A DNA stretch of 64,000 nt from Earliella scabrosa (lineage: Eukaryota; Basidiomycota; Agaricomycetes; Polyporales; Polyporaceae): assembly GCA_022605405.1 (NCBI GenBank), contig JABYQQ010000004.1:930001-994000 (forward strand), in the 5' to 3' direction. Of the stretch, positions 57,584-64,000 are shown piece after piece. The notes below the pieces were generated by a model that saw only the letters and a list, made by a program, of their open reading frames with translations, made no database searches and had not been told where the DNA came from. Both the position numbers and the translations under genes were made by a program. How positions within the stretch are numbered: the stretch's first letter is position 1; each line of letters begins with the position of its first letter.

Positions 57584-59523
57584 TTAGAGCGTACCCGCGA
57601 ACGCAGCGGCGACCGCAGCAGCGACGACACCGGCGAACGCAGACATCGAGAGGCTGGCTGCGCCGTTGCCGCCCTGATCTGCGGCACCAGTCGAGTTCGA
57701 GCCGCTCGAGCCAGTGTCAGAGCCAGGGTTGCTCGAACCGTTGCCAGTCGACGAGTTCGAGCCGGAGTTCGAGCCATCCTGGGTGATATCGATGGTGGCA
57801 GACTCGGCGTACAGGTTGTTCAGATCGATGTTCAAGCAACGGCCGATCGACTCAAGCTGTCAGACGTTTGCCATGTCAGCATCACCCTACACAGAATGAT
57901 AGGCTGTCCTATCACTAACCTTGAACGGCGGCTGGTGCGCGAGGGCAGTATCAAGCATGTAGCCAACAGCAAGGTCGACAGTGACCTCGTACAGATCGTG
58001 CGCAAGGACGATGAAACTAATATCAACAAGTCAGATTGACGAACGGAAACGTATGTCGAGAGATATTGATGCTTACCCAGTGTCCATGTTTGCGGCTTGA
58101 CCAAGGATGCCCTCGAAGACCTTGACTGTGTCCTCGCCAGTGGAAGTACCGCCAGGAATGTGCCAATCTACGTTCATACACGATCAGTGATATTTCATGG
58201 TCGACAAGGTCTTGAGCACGAACCGTTGGTGTCAAACGGACCGTTAGGGCCAGTGGTCCAGATGATCGGACGAAGACCCATCGCGTTAGCGATGGCACGC
58301 ACACGGTTGTCTGGACATACGGTGAGTGACTGTCATTGCTGAGTAGGGGTTGACCATCCTTACCGATATCGCCGTAAGGTGCACGCATGGTCTTAGGAGT
58401 GACACCAAGGACCGTCTGGATAGCCTTACGGGTCCAGCCCAGCTCCGCGACGATCTCCTCGTTGGTCAGAGTAGTGAGGGCCTAGATAGGGGGGTGGATA
58501 GGTGAGCGGTTGGCGTGCACAAGATCCGTACAAAGGAGGCGTACATGGTGAGACCAAGTGTGAATGGAGATTTCGTGACCGGCCATGTGCTCCGCAACGA
58601 GGATATCGGGGTACGAGATGACACGGGACCCAACGACGAAGAACGTCGCCGTGAGGTCCTTGTCGTCCAAGTACTGCAGCAACCGCCTGTGGCAGAAATA
58701 ACATGAGCGTCGGGAAGGCACGCGACTCCACCTCGCATCACTCACGGCGCTGTAACGGCCAGTCAGACACGCGGGACTCGCTGCGCAGAATACGAAAACA
58801 CTCACTATGGGGAGTGGGACCGTCGTCGAAGCTGACACCCCAGGTGTTCTTGTCGGGGCACACAACAATGTCGTTACCAGCGGTCCACCCGCCGCACGTC
58901 CACCATGCGCGCTGTTCGGCCTCTGCAGCCGCAACCGGGTCACCACCGCACGAGCCGTCGACAGTCGGCTTGATGTCCGGGATGTCGTGGCCCTCAAGCT
59001 CCTTCAGCCACTCCTGGACCTCGGGCGAATCTGTACCCGTCACATTAACTTCATAGACGGACTTTAAGTGAGAGGAAGTAAACGTACTGGTGGGGGGAAT
59101 CTTGTCCAGCTCCGGCCATGCGCCAGGGGTGAACACGACTGTCCAGATCCGGCGTGAGCCGATCAATCAAGCTCAAACGGACAACAGACAGCCAGAACAC
59201 GTACATTTTTCAGGAAGAGCAGGCGCGCTGGCGAAGGTGGGCTTCGCGCCAGGGGCATAGGTGTTCGTAAACGCAGGGGTAGGCCCTTCCGGCAGCGCCG
59301 AGTTCAGGAGCGAGAGGGGCGGCACCGAGTACGGTCCTGTACGGGGGATGTCGCCTGCAGGGGGCGCTGCAGCTCCAGTCGGGGCGGGCGTCGCGCCTGC
59401 ATCAGCGGGCGCGGTCGATTGGCGTTTGTGGAAGTGGTTGTGGCCGTTGGGACCGTGAGCAGCGGCGAGGTCGGCGGAGAGGGTGAGTGCTAAAAGAGCG
59501 GACAGCGCAGAGATGGGCGACAT
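57584..59523 (-). CDS. Chitin deacetylase (CE4), secreted and GPI-anchored
   Basis: Removes N-acetyl groups from cell-wall chitin to make chitosan. The start ATG at 59523 precedes a signal peptide (SALSALLALTLSADLAAAHG). A Pro/Ala-rich segment follows, then exons joining as FVFTPGAWPELDKIPPT and NSPEVQEWLKELEGHDIPDIK with a Cys-containing GSCGGDP...WWTCGGW block. The NodB catalytic domain has TWGVSFDDGPTPHS (Asp pair), the HTWSHH zinc motif, MRAPYGDI and an IVLAHDLYEVTVD His motif. The C-terminus is Ser/Gly/Asn-rich (GSNSGSNSSTGNGSSNP) and ends in a hydrophobic stretch of about 25 residues up to the TAA at 57584, a typical GPI-anchor signal. Introns are 50-70 nt. An alternative upstream ATG in frame would bury the signal peptide, so the 59523 start is preferred. 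Confidence 0.94.
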
Positions 59524-60039
59524 GGTTGCAGGAGGTAGAGATGTGTGTGGCCGCAGAGGGCGCAACTCGCAATGCGGACTGATAGTATGGGACAGAGAGT
59601 AGGGAAGGTGCCAGATGGCAACTGAGGTGGGCGAAGAAAACAAGCCTGTTAGCGACCGCCTCGCCTAGCCATAGGCGCTGTCCCTTTCCGGCTGCCGAGG
59701 AGCGGAGACTGATCGCAGGCTCCCTTGGCGCTCTCAGACGGCCATCCCAGTCGTCGCGCCCATGTCGCGGCGCGCGCTGAACTGCATTCTACAGTACGCC
59801 AGGAAAGACGGTCAGGAGAGCCAGCTGTGGGAGTGGGTGAGAGACGAGTGAGAGAACACCTGCGCGTTGGCTTCTTGTATTCGACTCCAGACTAACTCAA
59901 TCACTTCCGTTTCCAGGCCTCTTCTCCCGCACTACTCACACGAACCACACCCCAACTTTGAAGCTTGAAGCTTCGCATTACTGCACGCTTCCCATGCGGC
60001 CAAACAACCTCCATATACGAGCACGAACTTCTTCGTTGC
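59524..60039. other. Intergenic, no gene seen
   Basis: Promoter side of the chitin deacetylase gene and 3' side of the RidA gene. A 6-bp repeat GAAGCTT occurs at 59961-59973. No coding signal. Confidence 0.4.
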
Positions 60040-60563
60040 TCAAGCCTTCGCAGCATCCGCGGCGGCGTCGGACGCCGCAGCCGCAGCCTTCGCGCCCTCC
60101 TCGTCGTGCGCCGCGACCTCGATCTCCACCCTCATCCCCGGAAGCCCAAGCTGTTTCACCCCGATGCACGTCAGCAGCGGGCGATGGTTCGGGCACCACT
60201 TCTTCAAGTTCCGCACGCACGCGACGACCGCGCGCTCGTCGATGTCCGTCAAGTATAGGTTGACGCGGTAGACCTGCGACCAGCCCTTGCCGCCTGCGTG
60301 CTTCAGGCAGTGCTCGACGTTCGCGAACGCCTGGTCGATCTCCTCGTCCAGGTCCTCGTGGATCTTGCTCGTCTCGGGTACCCAGCCGCCTGTGGTGGAA
60401 TGAGGCGTGTCAGTATACGCTGTCGCCGGAGAATGTGGGTGCAAGACTCACCTTGGCCAGAGCACTCGATACGGTCGCCGATGCGGATCGCCTGGCTGTA
60501 CCAGAGCTCCTCGCGCTTGATCTCGCCGAAACCGGGGTAGCAGTACGCCTGGAGATGCGCCAT
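60040..60563 (-). CDS. RidA/YjgF/YER057c-family protein
   Basis: Two exons, 60563-60452 and 60389-60040, joined by a 62-nt intron (GTGAGT...CAG); 153 aa. The RidA fold is visible: WYSQAIRIGDRIECSGQGGW, IHEDLDEEIDQAFANVEHCLKHAG, YRVNLYLTD and a C-terminal ...LGLPGMRVEIEVAAHDE. The usual catalytic Arg of imine deaminases falls at the RVEIE segment near the end (R in GMRVEIE). The tail is Ala-rich. Known RidA proteins hydrolyse reactive enamines/imines from PLP enzymes, but fungal paralogues vary, so the substrate is open. An AATATAAGG about 95 bp upstream of the start may be a TATA box. Confidence 0.9.
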
Positions 60564-60797
60564 ATCTGAAGGTATGTGTAGTGCGGTCGTCCTGGTGAGC
60601 AGTGGCTGAAGACTGGATACTCGGTGAATTGAAGACATCGCAGCGACTCGACCGCGCCTTATATTCCGACGCCCCTCAACATTTCGCGCTCCCAGAGTGC
60701 TTGCGACGCCGACCGTACGCAGCGTTCGCGCTCTCCAAAGTCCAGTCGGACGTGCTCGCGAGTCGTCACCGTCCGGTCGGGATTCGTCCTAGGGCGT

Positions 60798-61300
60798 CTA
60801 CGTTACTATAAACAGAAGAATGGGGATCCCGAAGAAGTCCGATCGCATTTGTCGTAACGCGTCCTCGCCTTCACCACGAACTTTCGCCAGGTATGACCAG
60901 AGGATCTTGCGCTCTCCGACAGACTGAGAGAGAGCGTTCACCAGACTCCGCGACCAGCCTCCCACCACGGCGTTCTCCGGGCTTGGCGGGTACATACAGG
61001 TACATACCGTCCACGATGGTCTGGACGGACTTGGAAACGACATATTCTGCCAACTGTTTTGCTTGACAAGTGGCTTGGGCGGCCTCGATTCTTCAGATCC
61101 AAGTCGGCAACCACGTGCTCCAGCAAAACATAGGCTGCGGCCGCTGCGCCGCTGCGGACAGGGGCAGACGCCGGTGGCTTGGCAGGAGAGTCCCATGTAC
61201 GTCACCTGACGGCCACGTCGTCGTACTCCAAGTACGCCGAGCTCGAGGCTGTGTGCAAGTCGCACCGAGTATTCGAGTCGAAGACAGGAAAGTCAGTATG
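60798..61300 (-). CDS. Possible small gene, unknown
   Basis: A coding-like chain on the minus strand reads SSSAYLEYDD, then (after a 50-nt GTGACG...CAG intron) AAAAAYVLLEHVVADLDLKN, and ends with NALSQSVGERKILWSYLAKV and MRSDFFGIPILLFIVT before TAG at 60798. The middle part is ambiguous between two frames and no start was found. It may be a decayed gene. Confidence 0.25.
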
Positions 61301-61947
61301 TTCGGTGTGTGGCCAGTCCAGTCGGTTCGGAGTGCTCGTCAACTGCTCTTACACAGAGGGCTGGGGACAGCAAGGCAGCAGCGGACGAGCGAGAGTCAGA
61401 GGAGAGCTAGGCCGGGGGACGGAATATGGAGGTCTGCTAGCGCTCTAAGTAGGTGTCCTCTCTTTATACGACGACGGAACCTAGGTAGCTTTAGCTTCCG
61501 TCAACTCACACTCACTTCCGGCCACTCTGGGAACATTCAACCGCAGCGAGCTCGGGATTGATGGTTCCCGGGCGTAACTCCGAGGACGCGCACATCGGAA
61601 TTCGTAGACCCGAGCACGGCCCATCCTGACTTGCATCTCTGACAGCGTCGCTCGCTCGAGGGTGCGGCACGGCATGGAAAAGGCTGGATAGAGTCGAAGT
61701 CGACTTTCCCACCTCACGTCCTCCCGAACAGCGGACAACATGCAACCTAAGCATAAGCTTCAAGCTTTACGGGCCGCCGACTACCCAGCAGGCATCCGGG
61801 CTTGGTTACTCAACGTGACGTCCCGGATTCTTCAGAATTGCGGCCTTCGTAAGATGATTGTCGAATATCGTTCGTTCACGCCCAGTCCCAGATATGTACG
61901 TGTATGATGGTCGTCAGGCGCCCTTGACAGGATGACAGAGACATCCC
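61301..61947. other. Intergenic, no gene seen
   Basis: Short frames on both strands without domain similarity. Contains the 3' flank of the RRT8-like gene. Confidence 0.4.
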
Positions 61948-62942
61948 TCAATCCGCCTTCTTGTCCGATGGAGCCACCTGGGTGTCGATGATGTTGGTCT
62001 CCGCCTCGAGCTGCGCGGCCCAGAGCGCAGCCCCGACCGTATTCGTGAAGCTGAACAGCGGGATGAAGGTGAAGGGCAGCGTCCCCATCCCGAACCTGTG
62101 CATTCCCGTGTTTTGTCAGTGATCCTGTGCCTGTCGATATCACGAAACAGATCTAGACATACGCCGTGTACTCCGCTCTCCGGCGCTCAACAAACGCTGC
62201 GCGCTGGCCCTTGGAATACCCCTTGAGCTGGAAGTAGCGCGAGTGCCACCCCGGACCGCCGTTGTACCCGTTGTACAGCAGGAAGAGCACCGTGCCGACC
62301 GCGGGGACGAAGTTGAGCGGGAACGTGAGCACGTAGCGGACGATGCCGTCCTTTGAGAATGCCTGGAGCGTGCTGCCCACACTGCGCGCTGCGGACGCCT
62401 CGGTGCGCGTCTTGCCCTCGCGCACGAGCTGGTCCTGGCCGCACGCGAGGAGCGTCGCGTCGAAGACGTGCGTGAGCGCGGGCTCGAGGAAGAGGGCGCG
62501 GGCGAACAGCGAGATGAGGAGGACGGACTCGATCCCGACGAGGAGGAGGGCGATCAGCGGTGCGAGCGGGCCCGTGACGGTGGCGAGGAGGGCCATTTGG
62601 GGGACGAAGGTGAAGACGAGGAGGATGGTGGAAATGACTGTTGAGGTCACGAGGGATTTGAAGAGGGCGTCGCGAACGGAGAGCATGACCTCGGGATCTG
62701 CGTTGGGGGTTGTATGGCTGGTCAGAGCGAGTTGCGTGCAACCATCGAGCTCATTCAAGAGAACATGACCTACGCGTTATGGCGAATGCGACTCCGCGGA
62801 AGGGCCAGAGCCATGCAAAGGAGACGAACGCTTGCAAGCCGTGATCTGCAGCTTCTTGCGCTTCATGCTGGAGTCTGTCGAGGAGAGACTCGGATTGAGA
62901 CGCCAGTGTTGAGGTTGTTGTATGTGAACTTGCAGAAGACAT
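61948..62942 (-). CDS. RRT8/EI24-like integral membrane protein, 283 aa
   Basis: Three exons join in frame: 62942-62774, 62697-62163 and 62095-61948. The N-terminus is hydrophilic (MSSASSHTTTSTLASQ) and leads to WLWPFRGVAFAITHPEV. A long hydrophobic region follows, with membrane segments around VISTILLVFTFVPQMALLAT and LIALLLVGIESVLLISLFAR, then a loop with LACGQDQLVREG. FPLNFVPAVGTVLFLLYNG and the LPFTFIPLFSFTNTVGAALW helix complete it. The pattern (HPE-L start, FPLNFVPxVG, ending in WAAQLE) matches the fungal RRT8/LDS outer-spore-wall and lipid-droplet protein family, which shares the EI24 fold. The function in basidiomycetes is not established. Confidence 0.75.
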
Positions 62943-63279
62943 GGCAGCTTGCTCTTTCTTACTAGTGCGTGGTGGTCGGGAAAGAGGTGGACGACCATCA
63001 GTGTTGCCAGTGCATGAACATACGCGACTGCACGCGATGACATCACTTGACCTAAACCCGGGAACTTCGGGCTTCAACGAGCGCCTCCTAGGTTGACCCT
63101 GTTTTCCTACCATCCGCCACGTCCTGACTCTCGAGCTCCCTCAAGACCGATCCGGGACCAGAACCGCTTGTTTGCGATTGAGTTCCACTCCTTCTAACGT
63201 TACCCAAAAGCAACACAGATCGTGGCATATCAAATCTAAGGGTTATCTGTGCAGTAACAAATTCCAAAGCGCCAACAGC
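62943..63279. other. Intergenic, no gene seen
   Basis: Promoter side of the RRT8-like gene and 3' side of the dehydrogenase gene. No coding signal. Confidence 0.45.
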
Positions 63280-64000
63280 CTAGTGCTTCTTAACCTCCTC
63301 CTCAAGCCACTCCCATAGGCGGCGTGCCAGGCCTTGGTCGTACGCCTCCGGATTTGGACAGTCCTGGACGCGGGCCCACGGGATGAGGAACTGTTGCATG
63401 TTCAGTCGTTATTGCGTACTACTACTCTCAGACAGCACGTACCTTGCCGTTCAACTCGACGCCCTCCGATGATGCGCCGGCATATAGCGGCGTCAGTGCA
63501 CCCAGCGGTGCCGGCCACATTACAGCATCCTGGCGATTCCACGCCGTCAATCCTCGCTGTCTGGAAACCAAGGACAAGATGACGGCAGGACGCACCAGCA
63601 GTGTACGCTTCACGACGTTCAAATGCCGCGTCAACTCCGTCCTCAAGATGCCCGGATGCAGCGCGACGCTCACGATGCCCTTGTCGCCATAGCGCCGCGC
63701 GAGCTCGAACGCGACGAGCACGTCGGCGAGCTTGCTCTGGCTGTAGAGCACCTCCGTGCTCTGCTTCCTGCGCGCGGGGCCGTCCTTGAGCGTCTCAAAG
63801 TTGATGTGCCCGGCGTACGAGTAGCCGGACGAGGTCGTGACGACGCGCGCGTGGTGGTCTGGAGAGGTCTCCTTGCCCTTGAGGAGCGCGGGGAGGAGGA
63901 GCTGCGTGAGGAGGAAGTGGCCGACGACGTTCGTCCCGAACTGCATGTCGTACCCGTCCGCGGTCACGTCCGCGACCGGACACCACATCACGCCCCTGCA
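63280..64000 (-). CDS. Short-chain dehydrogenase/reductase, 5' partial
   Basis: An NAD(P)-dependent oxidoreductase of the classical SDR type, nearest in pattern to retinol dehydrogenase/WWOX-like fungal members. Two exons are inside: about 63995-63443 and 63390-63280, with intron GTACGT...CAG; TAG at 63280. Seen: GVMWCP, TADGYDMQFGTNVVGHFLLTQ (the Asn of the active-site tetrad), RVVTTSSGYS (catalytic Ser region), and YSQSK (Tyr and Lys). After these come VALHPGILRTEL and a C-terminal WEWLEEEVKKH. The Rossmann GxxxGxG part lies beyond the window. A TGCAG acceptor at the very edge suggests another intron there. Confidence 0.92.

Noticed and set aside
60871..61448. Overlapping frames on both strands near the RidA promoter
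   Set aside because: No consistent exon chain with a start codon; only the minus-strand chain was kept, at low confidence.

Overview
The window is nuclear DNA of a filamentous basidiomycete, most likely an Agaricomycete. Genes are cut by many 45-70 nt introns with GTRNGT donors. The mobile-element families present (Plavaka, KDZ-associated CxC5/CxC6 proteins, TET/JBP oxygenases) are typical of that class, and the housekeeping genes are fungal (chitin deacetylase, Rom2-type RhoGEF, Sec1, DUF6533). Genus cannot be fixed from the sequence alone.

Positions 1-41,000 are an accessory, element-rich block. It opens with the 3' part of an autonomous Helitron whose helicase carries a C-terminal USP-like cysteine peptidase (1-4790), followed by an orphan multi-exon gene fragment (4914-5691) and GC-rich then AT-rich noncoding DNA. 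At 7441-11240 lie two broken tandem alpha-tubulin copies, one split by a truncated DUF1479 oxygenase gene. A Plavaka transposase gene (11769-16309, minus) has one in-frame stop and a hAT-type MITE with a perfect 8-bp target duplication in an intron. At 20080-24254 a KDZ-associated CxC5/CxC6 gene and a TET/JBP-like 2OG-Fe(II) oxygenase gene point at each other. Several lineage-specific genes of unknown function follow (27,039-40,062). Three unrelated GC-rich minisatellite fields (58-bp, about 81-bp and 406-bp higher-order units) sit between them.

Positions 41,000-64,000 are a conserved, gene-dense block, nearly all on the minus strand: carnitine acetyltransferase with both a mitochondrial-type N-terminus and a C-terminal SKL; a DUF6533 membrane protein (plus strand); a Rom2-like Rho1 GEF (DEP-DH-PH-CNH); Sec1; a GPI-anchored chitin deacetylase; a RidA-family protein; an RRT8/EI24-like membrane protein; and the 3' part of a short-chain dehydrogenase running off the window. 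A TA-flanked 597-bp MITE lies near the start of this block. The Rom2-like GEF (cell-wall integrity), Sec1 (exocytosis) and chitin deacetylase (wall remodelling) share a theme of polarised growth and wall building, but they read as ordinary neighbours, not an operon-like unit.

The most interesting system is the KDZ-associated/TET-JBP pair: a transposon-linked DNA-base oxygenase next to a zinc-cluster transposon protein. All exon joins were inferred by eye from reading frame and splice consensus.
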